Assembly: GCA_036273675.1 (NCBI GenBank)
Contig: DASUHD010000090.1
Coordinates: 1 to 64,000, forward strand
Length of the DNA stretch: 64,000 nt
DNA from: DAHUXT01 sp036273675
GTDB lineage: Bacteria; Chloroflexota; Ktedonobacteria; Ktedonobacterales; JADMIN01
Reading direction: 5' to 3'
Shown: in pieces, positions 8,462 through 17,197 of the stretch
Position numbering within the stretch: the first letter of the stretch is position 1
Layout: every line of letters begins with the position of its first letter
Program-made: the position numbers and the translations under genes
Notes under the pieces: generated by a model
Told to the model about the DNA's origin: nothing
The model's database searches: none
Seen by the model: only the letters and a program-made list of their open reading frames with translations

Positions 8462-10105
8462 ATGCTCATCTATCAGGTGGTCATCACCGCCATTCTGGCG
8501 GCGCTCCTGCTCAACACCATCATTAACCTGCGCCTGCTCCGCGCGCCGAAGAGCTCGGTAGCCTTGGAAGAAACGGATGAAGCCCCACTCGTCTCCATCC
8601 TCGTGCCAGCGCGCAACGAGGAGCGCTCGATTGCGCAGTGCGTCGAATCGCTCGCCCAACAGGAGTATCCGCGCTGTGAAATCATTGTGCTCGACGATCA
8701 GAGCGAGGACCAGACGGCGGCCATCGTCGAAGACCTGGCGCGGCGCTATCCCAATGTGCGGCTACTCCACGGCGGGGAGCTTCCGCCGAACTGGCACGGC
8801 AAGGCCAACGCCTGCGCGCAACTTGCCAGAGCGGCGAGTGGCGAGTGGCTGCTCTTCGTAGACGCCGATGCCGTGCTGGCGCCACAGTGCGTCTCGGTCA
8901 CGCTGCGTCAGGCGCGCGAGCGACGCGCCGACCTCCTGACGATGATTCCCACAACCGTCGTCGGCAGTTTCGGTGAGGCGCTGCTCCTGCCAATCATCCC
9001 CATGACGTTCGCGGCGTTTTTACCGCTGGGTCTGGTGACACATCATCCATCGCCACTATTCGCCGGGGCGCTGGGACAGTTTCTGCTCTTCCGCCGCGAC
9101 GCTTACCTGCGTATCGGCGGCCACGCGGCGGTGCGCACTGATATCGTCGAAGATATCCAGTTGAGTCGGCTCGTCAAACGCCACGGTGGGCGGCTCGTCT
9201 GGCTCGATGGCACGGAATTGATGCGCGTGCGGATGTACCACAGCTTCGCCGAGGCCTGGCGCGGCATCACCAAGAGCGCCTTCGCCGCGATCAATTATTC
9301 GCTCCCTATTCTTCTGCCCGGCGTGGTGGCCTGCGTCGCGCTCTTCTGCGGGCCATATGTCTTTCTCGCTCTTGGACTGATCCATTCCCCAACCGTTGGC
9401 CCATTGTTCTGGTTGCCACTGCTCCAGGTCGCCTGTCTCTGGATAACTCATTTGCTGGTGATGCGACGCTTCCATCTGCCGCCTGCCCTGGTATTCCTCC
9501 AGGCGGGAACGATGCTGGCCATCATCCTGACCACGCTGCACGCCGCCATCCAGACGGAGTTCGGCGCGGGAATCGTCTGGAAGGGCCGGACCTATCAATT
9601 CGGCGCGGCGCGAGAGAGATATGCGCCGGGCGCGCTGTGGGGGGCTGGGTTGGCGCGCGTGCGGCTGCTCATCGCGGTCATGCTGCTCCTATCGAGGGGA
9701 ACGGGCGCGCAACTGGAGATTGCCGCGGCGCTGTTGCTTTTGGCATGGACCACCGCGCTGCTGGAATTCGTCGCCAGAAAGGGCGCCACAAGCCGCTGGA
9801 CCATCGCGGCGGATCTGGCGGTTGGTCTCGCCTGTCTCGGATACCTCCAACTCAGCGGGTTATTCTCAATCTGGCTGACGCTGCTCAGCGGAGTAGTCAT
9901 CACGCTCTGCGTGCGCTGGTTTTCCTGGCAGATTGTCGCGACGATGGCCTCGGCGCTGCTGGGCGGGATCTTGTTCATTACCGCGCAGATGCGCGCGCCC
10001 AATCAGCTTCTAACGGGCTGGTTCGTGCTGATCGCGCTCGCCGTGGCGAGTCACTCGTTCTTCCAGGTTATCATTCCCTGGCTCCAGCGCGTCCGCTCAT
10101 CATAG
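8462..10105 (+). CDS. Family 2 glycosyltransferase with C-terminal membrane domain
   Basis: This 547-residue protein starts with a transmembrane helix, then a GT2 catalytic domain (LVSILVPARNEERSI, DDQSEDQT, the metal-binding FVDADA near residue 138 and VEDIQLSR). Several hydrophobic segments follow, and the last 170 residues add an extra block of about five membrane segments. The domain order resembles membrane glycosyltransferases that act on carotenoids or lipid carriers (CrtQ/CruC type). No carotenoid genes are visible nearby, so the acceptor is unknown. The PlsY-like acyltransferase upstream would fit glycolipid assembly. Confidence 0.85.
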   Translation: MLIYQVVITAILAALLLNTIINLRLLRAPKSSVALEETDEAPLVSILVPARNEERSIAQCVESLAQQEYPRCEIIVLDDQSEDQTAAIVEDLARRYPNVRLLHGGELPPNWHGKANACAQLARAASGEWLLFVDADAVLAPQCVSVTLRQARERRADLLTMIPTTVVGSFGEALLLPIIPMTFAAFLPLGLVTHHPSPLFAGALGQFLLFRRDAYLRIGGHAAVRTDIVEDIQLSRLVKRHGGRLVWLDGTELMRVRMYHSFAEAWRGITKSAFAAINYSLPILLPGVVACVALFCGPYVFLALGLIHSPTVGPLFWLPLLQVACLWITHLLVMRRFHLPPALVFLQAGTMLAIILTTLHAAIQTEFGAGIVWKGRTYQFGAARERYAPGALWGAGLARVRLLIAVMLLLSRGTGAQLEIAAALLLLAWTTALLEFVARKGATSRWTIAADLAVGLACLGYLQLSGLFSIWLTLLSGVVITLCVRWFSWQIVATMASALLGGILFITAQMRAPNQLLTGWFVLIALAVASHSFFQVIIPWLQRVRSS

Positions 10106-10150
10106 TCATCTTTCAACTGGATTTATATATCCGCTGCGCAGTCTGGCGTG

Positions 10151-10159
10151 TGCTATACT
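10151..10159 (+). promoter_or_regulatory. Extended -10 promoter of the STAND ATPase gene
   Basis: TGCTATACT matches an extended -10 (TGnTATAAT). No strong -35 is seen. It lies 38 bp upstream of the ATG at 10198. Confidence 0.5.
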
Positions 10160-10197
10160 CCATTCCGTGCCAGGCGTCATTCAGAGAGCATACGATC

Positions 10198-12330
10198 ATG
10201 GCTACCAGGAATCACGCTACCGCGCAAACCCCACGAATTGCTGACCGGCTGGTCGCAGCCCGGCGCGGACGCTTCGTCGGACGCTCGGATGAACTCGAGT
10301 TGTTCTGCTCCGCAGTCCAGACAGCCGAGCCGCCTTTTGCCGTGCTCTACGTCTACGGCCCTGGTGGCATCGGCAAGACCACCTTGCTCCACGAATACGC
10401 CCGCCGCGCGGTAACCGGCGAGAAGATTGTCGTCCAGGTGGATGGGCGGAATATCGATCCAACGCCAACGGGCTTTCTGTTTGCCCTGAGCCAGTGCCTG
10501 GAGCTTGAGGATGTCAGCCTGGCGCATGTCATCGCCAACTGGCCATCAACTGGCGTGCTGCTGATCGATCGCTACGAGATCCTGACGGCGCTCGATGGCT
10601 GGCTGCGCGAGACGTTTCTACCGCAGTTGCCAGCGCAGAGCGTCGTGGTGATCGCCAGCCGCACCCCGCCCACGTCCCCCTGGCGCACCGATATCGATTG
10701 GGCCGAGCTGACGCGCATCGCGCCTCTTCGTGACCTGCGCCCGGATGAGTGCCAGACCTACCTCACCATGCGCGGCATCGCCGACAATCTGCACGCCGAT
10801 ATCCTGGCATTTACACACGGGCATCCCCTCGCGCTGTCGCTCGTCGCCGATGTGCTGGGCCGTGGGGGGAGGTTGCCGTCGCGCGCGTCGCTCTACGAAC
10901 CTGAGCCCGATGTGGTGCGTGTGCTGTTGGAGCGCCTTGTGCAGGATGTGCCAAGCGCCGATCATCGCCTGGCGCTGGATATCTGCGTGCGCATGTGGGC
11001 AACCACCGAGACGTTATTGGGCGACATACTCGACGAATCCAGCGCTGTAGATGCGCATACACTGTTCGAGTGGCTGCGCCAGCTCCCCTTCATCGAAGAA
11101 GGTCCATTTGGCCTCTTTCCCCACGATCTGGCGCGCGAGGTACTCGACGCCGACTGGCGCTGGCGCAATCCCGAGAGCTTCCGCCGTCTCACCCATCGCC
11201 TGTTTGCGGCTCTGTACGGCACATTCGTCCAGGCGCGTGGCATAGAGCAGCAGCGCATCTGGTTCTACCTGCTCTATCTGTGTCGGCATAGCCCCGTCTA
11301 CCGCCCATATTATGAATGGTCGGCGCTGGGGAGCGCCTACGCCGAAGTCGCCTCGGTCCATGACCATCCAACTATCCTGGCGATGATCGCACGCCATCAG
11401 GGCAAAGCCTCGGCGAAGATTGCGGCGTATTGGCTCGAGCGCCAGCCGCAGGCATTTCGCATGCTCCGCAATGTGGGCGGCGACGTGTTCGGTCTCTTTG
11501 CCCATCTCCTTTTGAGACAACCCAGTCCAGAGGATATCGCGACGGATCCAGCGATCCAGTCAGCGGTAGAGTACATTGCGCGTCACGGCCCGCTGCGCCA
11601 GGACGAAGAAATCCTCTATGCGCGTTTCTGGATGACCACCGAAGGTTTCCAGGGTGTCTCGCCAGCATTTAATCTCGCGGCGATCAATACCACCATCGAC
11701 CTCATTACGCATCCCAAACTTGCCTGGAATTTCATCCCCCTGTTCGACCCGGATTTCATCGAACCCCATTTTACCGCTGTCCATTTCTGGCGCTCACCAG
11801 AGGCTGACTTCGTGACGGATGGGCATCGTTTCGGTGTCTTTACGCACGATTGGCGCGTGGAGCCCGCCATGGATTGGCTCAATATCAAAGCAAATCTGGC
11901 TGCGGACCCGAACCTCACCACACAACAGCCGACGACCTTCTCTCACGCGCCATCGTTGCTCGTGCTCTCGCGGCCCGAGTTCGCCGACGCGGTACGTAAG
12001 GCGCTGCGCGACTATACCCACACGAACGAGCTGGCGGCGAATTCGCTGATGCAGTCACGGTTGGTTGCCGATATCGCCCGGCAAGGGGCCTCGCCCGAAG
12101 CGCTGCGAGCGCTCATCCTCGAAGCCGTGGCCAGCCTCGCCGCGAACCCGAAAGAGATCAAGTTTCACCGCGCCATCTGGCACACCTGCATCGAACCAGC
12201 GCCGACGCAGGAGCGGGCCGCCGAACTGCTCGGCCTCCCCTTCAATACCTATCGCTATCACCTCGCCAATGGCATCGAGCGCATCACCGACTGGCTCTGG
12301 CAGCGCGAACTCAACGGCGCCAGCAACTGA
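10198..12330 (+). CDS. STAND-type P-loop NTPase with C-terminal HTH-like end
   Basis: This 710-residue protein has a Walker A (VYGPGGIGKTT) near residue 60, followed by an AAA_16/NB-ARC-like module (GVLLIDRYE as Walker B) and long helical regions. The last 60 residues (RAAELLGLPFNTYRYHLANG) resemble a sigma-r4/LuxR-like HTH. Such proteins act as signal-responsive switches, often transcriptional. The reading frame is open well upstream, but that stretch overlaps the glycosyltransferase in another frame; the start at 10198 follows an extended -10 promoter. The signal and targets are unknown. Confidence 0.82.
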   Translation: MATRNHATAQTPRIADRLVAARRGRFVGRSDELELFCSAVQTAEPPFAVLYVYGPGGIGKTTLLHEYARRAVTGEKIVVQVDGRNIDPTPTGFLFALSQCLELEDVSLAHVIANWPSTGVLLIDRYEILTALDGWLRETFLPQLPAQSVVVIASRTPPTSPWRTDIDWAELTRIAPLRDLRPDECQTYLTMRGIADNLHADILAFTHGHPLALSLVADVLGRGGRLPSRASLYEPEPDVVRVLLERLVQDVPSADHRLALDICVRMWATTETLLGDILDESSAVDAHTLFEWLRQLPFIEEGPFGLFPHDLAREVLDADWRWRNPESFRRLTHRLFAALYGTFVQARGIEQQRIWFYLLYLCRHSPVYRPYYEWSALGSAYAEVASVHDHPTILAMIARHQGKASAKIAAYWLERQPQAFRMLRNVGGDVFGLFAHLLLRQPSPEDIATDPAIQSAVEYIARHGPLRQDEEILYARFWMTTEGFQGVSPAFNLAAINTTIDLITHPKLAWNFIPLFDPDFIEPHFTAVHFWRSPEADFVTDGHRFGVFTHDWRVEPAMDWLNIKANLAADPNLTTQQPTTFSHAPSLLVLSRPEFADAVRKALRDYTHTNELAANSLMQSRLVADIARQGASPEALRALILEAVASLAANPKEIKFHRAIWHTCIEPAPTQERAAELLGLPFNTYRYHLANGIERITDWLWQRELNGASN

Positions 12331-12487
12331 AGCTTCCCGCGCCACATCCTCACATCTCACTCTTCACGCTTTTCGATATGAATTCGGCGCCAATTCGGCA
12401 GCGCTTCGGCTGTCTATCCAGCAGTATCTCCCGGTAGGCTAGTCCCATCAGCACTGAACGCGATTGTTCAGCGAGAGGGAGATAGCC

Positions 12488-13741
12488 ATGACGAGGATTG
12501 GGATCATTGGCGCGGGGATCGCTGGCCTGCAACTGGGCCTCTTCCTGCGACATGCGGGCTTCGAGGTGACGATATACACGGAGCAGACCGCTGACCAGTT
12601 GTTATGTAGCCGACTGCCAAATGCCGTGATTCGCTCCGCGCCAACCCGTGCGCGCGAGCGCCAGCTTGGGGTCGCCCACTGGGACGATGAAGAAGTCGCG
12701 GTGACACACCTTACCGTCCGTGTCCGTGGCGAGCGCACGCTGTCTTTCAGCGGCGCATATGATGAACCCTGTATGAGCGTTGACATGCGCATTTACTGCG
12801 CGCGCCTGCTCGAGGACTTCTCGCGGCGTGGCGGGCATCTGCGCGTTGGGACGCTCCAGGTGGAGGATGTTGCGACCCTCGCCGGAGAGCATGACTTGGT
12901 AGTTGTCGCGACTGGACGTGGCGCGCTTGGCACGCTCTTCCCGCGTATTGCCGAGCACTCACCGTTCACCTCGCCACAGCGCCTGGTCGTCGGCGGATTC
13001 TTTCGCGGGGTCGCGCCCGACTCACCACTCGCGCTCGAAGTCACTTACATTCCCGGGCAGGGCGAGATCCTCTCGTTCCCCGTCGTCTCGTTCGAGCCGG
13101 GGCTAACAGTCATCGCGTTCGAGAGCATCGCGGGCGGCGCCTTCGAGACGATGGCGCGCATGCGCTATGTGGACAACCCTCGCGGCTTCGAGGCGAGCGC
13201 GCTCGATCTGCTGCGGACGTACGCCCCGTCGATCTCTGCGCGTATTGACCCTGCCAAGTTTACGATCAGCCGCCAGCTCGATCTCTGCCACGCCGCGATC
13301 ACGCCAACCGTGCGCGCTGGATATCGCCGCCTGGACACAGGCCGGTATGTCATAGCGCTTGGCGACGCGCATGTGGTGAACGATCCCATTATTGGCCAGG
13401 GGGCCAACACCGCATCGTACGCCGCATGGACGCTCGGCGAGGCGATCCTCGATGCCCAGCGCTTCGATGAGGCGTTCTGCCACGATGTCGAGCAGCGCAT
13501 TTGGGCCTTCACCCAGCCCGTAACCGAGGGGACCAACGGACGCCTGCGTCCACCACAACCGCACATGCTGGAGGTGTTGCGCGCCGCGGTGCAGCATCAG
13601 ACAGTCGCGGACGCTTACGCCTGGGGTTTCAACCACCCCGAGCATTTCTGGGCAGCAATGTCCACCCCTGAGCAGGCCAGAATCTTCCTGGCCGACGTGA
13701 CCCAGCTGGAGACGGCTCCAGTGATGGCAAGTGGCTACTAG
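12488..13741 (+). CDS. StyA-like FAD-dependent monooxygenase
   Basis: This 417-residue flavoprotein begins with the dinucleotide motif IGIIGAGIAGLQLGLFLR. Further matches to the styrene/indole monooxygenase oxygenase component are the SVDMRIYCARLLEDF block and GDAHVVNDPIIGQGANTASY, the flavin-binding C-terminal motif. StyA enzymes epoxidise aromatic alkenes or hydroxylate indole using FADH2 from a separate reductase (StyB). No StyB-like reductase is present in this window, so it must borrow reduced flavin elsewhere. GAGGGAG supports the start at 12488. A small gene follows after 27 bp. Confidence 0.88.
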   Translation: MTRIGIIGAGIAGLQLGLFLRHAGFEVTIYTEQTADQLLCSRLPNAVIRSAPTRARERQLGVAHWDDEEVAVTHLTVRVRGERTLSFSGAYDEPCMSVDMRIYCARLLEDFSRRGGHLRVGTLQVEDVATLAGEHDLVVVATGRGALGTLFPRIAEHSPFTSPQRLVVGGFFRGVAPDSPLALEVTYIPGQGEILSFPVVSFEPGLTVIAFESIAGGAFETMARMRYVDNPRGFEASALDLLRTYAPSISARIDPAKFTISRQLDLCHAAITPTVRAGYRRLDTGRYVIALGDAHVVNDPIIGQGANTASYAAWTLGEAILDAQRFDEAFCHDVEQRIWAFTQPVTEGTNGRLRPPQPHMLEVLRAAVQHQTVADAYAWGFNHPEHFWAAMSTPEQARIFLADVTQLETAPVMASGY

Positions 13742-13768
13742 GCCAACAAAAAATGAGGAGATGAGGAG

Positions 13769-14011
13769 ATGACCATGAGCACCGCGACACTTGAGCGACC
13801 AACCGAAGCGCTACCTGAACAGACACAGCGCGCCACGATTGCTTCACCACGGCCCTACTGGCCGCTTCCGGCGGCGCAGGTGGCGCGCGCGCATCTCACC
13901 TGGCCGGAGTGGGTTGCCCGGCTACAGGCGCGACTCGCCAGCGAGCGTCACGACGCGCAATTAGCCAGCGCGAGCGCGCCCAGCGAGGAGGCAACCCCAG
14001 CCCTCGTGTGA
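13769..14011 (+). CDS. Small hypothetical protein
   Basis: This 80-residue product is rich in Ala, Thr, Pro and Glu, with a tryptophan-containing middle (SPRPYWPLPAAQ, LTWPEWVARLQARLASE). No known domain is recognised. A purine-rich tandem repeat (GATGAGGAGAT) gives a good ribosome binding site, and a second ATG two codons in could also be used. It starts 27 bp after the flavin monooxygenase, so co-expression is likely. A helper or substrate-like role is speculation. Confidence 0.55.
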   Translation: MTMSTATLERPTEALPEQTQRATIASPRPYWPLPAAQVARAHLTWPEWVARLQARLASERHDAQLASASAPSEEATPALV

Positions 14012-14225
14012 CCGATTGAAATGCCTCTCTTGAGAGCGCACATTGTCCCAGTCGAAAACAAGCTCCTGCCTGTCGTATCGTGCGATAGTCAGGAGCTTTC
14101 GTCGTGTCAGCGCAAGATTCTTCATCAGATATCTGACGGCGGCGCCAGGCATGCTGGCGGTACGATGTGGTTGGCTCGTGAGCCATAGAACGAGCATTAG
14201 AGGTCCCAGCGGGAGACAATGCGCT

Positions 14226-15119
14226 ATGCCAGAGTTGCCAGAGTTGCCAGAGATACCAGATGAAGCCACTGTATTGGGGAAAGTTGTGCGATGGGCTGAG
14301 GGCTATCCGCTCATCCGCGCCGTCATCCTGGAAAGCTCTCGCGCTGTCGAACATGCGCCGCTCGACCGCTTCTCCGACTATGACATCCTGCTAGTGGTCT
14401 CAGATGCGCGCCCATTCGCCGAGGACAACGACTGGCAGCGCTTCTTCGGCGAGCCGCTAGTGCGCTTTGGCGACCCCGTTGACGTGATGGGCATCGAGAC
14501 GTACATGCGCATGGTGGTCTACCGCGATCACACCAAGATAGACTTTGCCATCTGGCCCGTCGAGCTGCTTCAGCGCGTGGTAGATCAGCAGGCGTCCACC
14601 GATATGCTCGACTGGGGCTACCGCGTGCTGCTGGACAAAGATGGGCTGGCCGCGCGCCTACCAGCGCCCACCCGCACCGCGCATATTCCGCCGAAACCCA
14701 CCGAACAGGAATACCGGGCGCTCGTCGAAGAGTTCTGGTGGGAGTCCACCTACGTCGCTAAAAACCTCTGGCGCGACGATCTTGTCTTCGCTCGATACAA
14801 CCTCGATATCGTCATGCGAAACGAGCTATTGCTCCCAATGCTCGAATGGCGCATCGAACTCGACCGCGACTGGGCATGGAAGCCGGGCATTGTGGGCCGC
14901 GGGTTGAAGCGCGCACTGGCGCCCGACCTCTGGTCAGCCTTCGAGCGCACCTACGTGGGGCCAGGCATCGCGGAGAACTGGGAGGCGCTTTTTGCCATGA
15001 CCGCGCTTTTCAGGCGAGTAGCGATTGAAGTGGGGCAGGCGCTGGGCTACACCTACCCCCAGCAGCTGGATGATGGCGTGACCGCCTATCTGGAGGAGGC
15101 GCGCCGCCTGCCCCAGTGA
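14226..15119 (+). CDS. ANT(6)/AadE-like streptomycin adenylyltransferase family protein
   Basis: This 297-residue protein aligns in motif order with aminoglycoside 6-adenylyltransferases: ILESSRAVEHAPLDRFSDYD near residue 35, ending in the metal-binding Asp pair (DYDILLVV), then HTKIDFAIWP and KNLWRDDLVFARYNLDIVMR in the C-terminal half. These enzymes add AMP to streptomycin. Whether this chromosomal copy confers resistance is not known. The start at 14226 is preferred over a 61-residue upstream extension because GGGAG precedes it. The N-terminus is a 9-bp in-frame repeat encoding PELPELPE. Confidence 0.88.
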   Translation: MPELPELPEIPDEATVLGKVVRWAEGYPLIRAVILESSRAVEHAPLDRFSDYDILLVVSDARPFAEDNDWQRFFGEPLVRFGDPVDVMGIETYMRMVVYRDHTKIDFAIWPVELLQRVVDQQASTDMLDWGYRVLLDKDGLAARLPAPTRTAHIPPKPTEQEYRALVEEFWWESTYVAKNLWRDDLVFARYNLDIVMRNELLLPMLEWRIELDRDWAWKPGIVGRGLKRALAPDLWSAFERTYVGPGIAENWEALFAMTALFRRVAIEVGQALGYTYPQQLDDGVTAYLEEARRLPQ

Positions 15120-15294
15120 GGAGCGCGCCATTCCTGGTCTATGCCGGCTGGTGTAACGATCCACTACGCTCGCTGTACTGTGTGGCGAGTCGTATACGTT
15201 TTCGCCTGCCCATGGAAAGACGGGACAGCTATCACCACGACGCATCGCGGTGTTTCGTCGGGCAGAAGCGGTAGGGATTTCAGGAGTCGTTGCG

Positions 15295-15759
15295 ATGATT
15301 GAGGAACTGGAGTTGCAGGAGGGGGTCTCCACGGTCGGCCCGGACGATTACGCTCGTGTCGTCGAGGTATGGGAGGCGTCCGTCCGGGCGACGCATACAT
15401 TCGTCACCGAGGCCGATATCGAGGTTATCCGGCCACTGCTGTGGGAGAGCCTGCCCAGTGTGCCACACGTGCTGTGCGTGCGCGAGCGCAGCGGTCAAGT
15501 GGCGGGGTTCATTGGGGTTGAGGACACGATGGTCGAGATGCTCTTTGTGCATCCCACGTGGCGCGGCCAGGGCATCGGTCGGCGGCTGCTGAGCTATGCG
15601 GTGACCACCCTCGGCGCGGATAGGCTGGATGTCAACGAGCAGAATCCGCAGGCGATAGGCTTCTACCTGCGAATGGGCTTCGAGGTGGCGGGGCGCTCGG
15701 AAGTGGATAGCCTCGGCAAGCCGTACCCACTGCTGCACATGCGCCTCCACCGTGACTGA
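15295..15759 (+). CDS. GNAT acetyltransferase, YjaB-like
   Basis: This 154-residue protein matches the Escherichia coli YjaB family along its length: WEASVRATHTFVTEADI, acetyl-CoA loop VHPTWRGQGIGRRLL (R/QGxGxG/A), NVNEQNPQAIGFYLRMGF-type block and SEVDSLGKPYPLLHM at the end. It should transfer acetyl from acetyl-CoA to an amine, possibly a protein lysine. Start 15295 has AGGAG 7-8 nt upstream; an in-frame ATG at 15250 lacks one. Monocistronic, following the ANT(6)-like gene by about 175 bp. Confidence 0.9.
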   Translation: MIEELELQEGVSTVGPDDYARVVEVWEASVRATHTFVTEADIEVIRPLLWESLPSVPHVLCVRERSGQVAGFIGVEDTMVEMLFVHPTWRGQGIGRRLLSYAVTTLGADRLDVNEQNPQAIGFYLRMGFEVAGRSEVDSLGKPYPLLHMRLHRD

Positions 15760-15772
15760 CGCTGTCTCGTAG

Positions 15773-16597
15773 CTACCCCCTTTGAGATGCCTTCTCATTG
15801 AAAACATGCTTGCGCAGCCAGTTCTCGACCGATCCGGCAACCATCTCCCAGCCCGGCTGAGCAATTAGCCAGTGCGTTCCACCTGGAAATTCGTGGTATT
15901 CGGTGATCGTCCCCGGCTGCTGGTTGTATTTGAGAAAGTTGGCCCGCACCATCGCCGCCGGAACAATATGGTCCTTCGTGCCAGCGGTGATGAGCAGTGG
16001 CGCCCGGTGGCCATTGTTGAAATTGACCCGTCCAGGCGTGTGCGCGTTCAGCGCCGAGAACGCGTTCTCGAAGAAGAGGCGACCCGCCTCCGGCACGACA
16101 AACTCCTCATACGCGCGCTTCTGCTCCTCGGGTGGCAGCGTGTTGACGAAGGCGTACGAGAACTCGCCCAGCGACCAGTAGAAGACCTTATGCCATCCTC
16201 CCGGCGTCGCGATGATACGCAGCAGCGCCCGCGTCGTCGTCGGATAGGCGGCGGCCAGGATACCACGCGGCGGGGCAGGGTCGAGCGCCACACCAGCCGC
16301 GCCCATCCCCCGGTCGAGCAACACCTGTGTGACAAGTCCGCCGAAGGAATGGCCTATCAGGATTGGCGGCTCTGAAAGCTGATCGATAATCTGGGCGTAG
16401 TGGTCGATGATCTCGCCCAGCCCAAGCTGTTTCAGGCCGGGAGCGGGGCTGGCGCGAAGCTCGTCCACTGGCCGGTCGTGATACGGCCACGCCGGAGCCA
16501 GGCAGGTGTAGCCACGCGCGGTGAAGAAGGAGACAAATGGCTCCCAGCACTTCGGCGTCATCCATGCGCCGTGAATGAAAACGATCGTTTGATTCAT
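15773..16597 (-). CDS. Alpha/beta hydrolase
   Basis: This 274-residue hydrolase has FIHGAWMTPKCWEPF near the N-terminus (oxyanion hole), the nucleophile elbow IGHSFGGLV near residue 100, the acidic residue in AGTKDHIVP and the histidine in FPGGTHWLI. Architecture matches cytoplasmic lipase/esterase-like proteins related to RutD/MhpC. The substrate is unknown. It converges with the YjaB-like acetyltransferase gene, 13 bp away, with no evident shared terminator. Confidence 0.9.
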   Translation of the reverse strand: MNQTIVFIHGAWMTPKCWEPFVSFFTARGYTCLAPAWPYHDRPVDELRASPAPGLKQLGLGEIIDHYAQIIDQLSEPPILIGHSFGGLVTQVLLDRGMGAAGVALDPAPPRGILAAAYPTTTRALLRIIATPGGWHKVFYWSLGEFSYAFVNTLPPEEQKRAYEEFVVPEAGRLFFENAFSALNAHTPGRVNFNNGHRAPLLITAGTKDHIVPAAMVRANFLKYNQQPGTITEYHEFPGGTHWLIAQPGWEMVAGSVENWLRKHVFNEKASQRG

Positions 16598-16798
16598 GGT
16601 GCCACCTCAGGCGCATTCTTTGAGAGTCGGGCGTCATTGCCTGACACTCATTGTTCGCTCCGAGGTAACAGATCTTTGCAACGAACATCTTTGCGCAACT
16701 ATGGCGCTGTATGATGTATGAGGCAAATAGGCCCATAGCCCATACGATAACACGCGGCGACCCATCGTAATGGCCGCCGAAAGAGTGAGAGGCGCGTG

Positions 16799-17197
16799 AT
16801 GAAGATCGAGGCGTTTGACCATGTCGTGCTGACGGTTCGCGATGTGCGGGCGACCGGAGAATTCTATGCGCGGGTACTCGGCATGGACGCCCGAATCTAT
16901 GAAGACGCGGACAAGACATTCCACTTCGGTCAGTTACACTTCGGGAATCAGAAAATCAACCTTCACGAGGCTGGCCACGAGTTCGAGCCGAAAGCGCTAC
17001 ATCCCACGCCCGGCTCCGGCGACCTCTGCTTCATTACCACATCCTCGCCCGACGAGGTTCTCCAACATCTGCTCGATTGTGGCGTAGAGGTCGTCGAGGG
17101 ACCAGTCCCGCGCACCGGAGCGCGCGGGCCGATGACCTCTATCTACCTGCGCGACCCCGACCAGAACCTCGTGGAGATCGCCCACTATGACGGCTAG
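16799..17197 (+). CDS. VOC (glyoxalase/dioxygenase superfamily) protein
   Basis: This 132-residue protein shows the paired beta-alpha-beta-beta-beta fold of VOC proteins: FDHVVLTVRDVRATGEFYARVLGMDAR at the start, QKINLHEAG mid-way and SIYLRDPDQNLVEIAHY at the end. Metal-binding candidates are His8, His48-region and the final Glu. It resembles the small glyoxalase/virulence-protein group. Function is unassigned. The ATG at 16799 follows GAGAGG; a GTG one codon upstream is also possible. Its stop overlaps the end of the convergent molybdenum hydroxylase gene by 4 bp. Confidence 0.87.
   Translation: MKIEAFDHVVLTVRDVRATGEFYARVLGMDARIYEDADKTFHFGQLHFGNQKINLHEAGHEFEPKALHPTPGSGDLCFITTSSPDEVLQHLLDCGVEVVEGPVPRTGARGPMTSIYLRDPDQNLVEIAHYDG

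Noticed and set aside
9637..10197. 187-codon upstream extension of the STAND ATPase frame
   Set aside because: It overlaps the glycosyltransferase gene in another frame and has no motif; the ATG at 10198 follows an extended -10 promoter.
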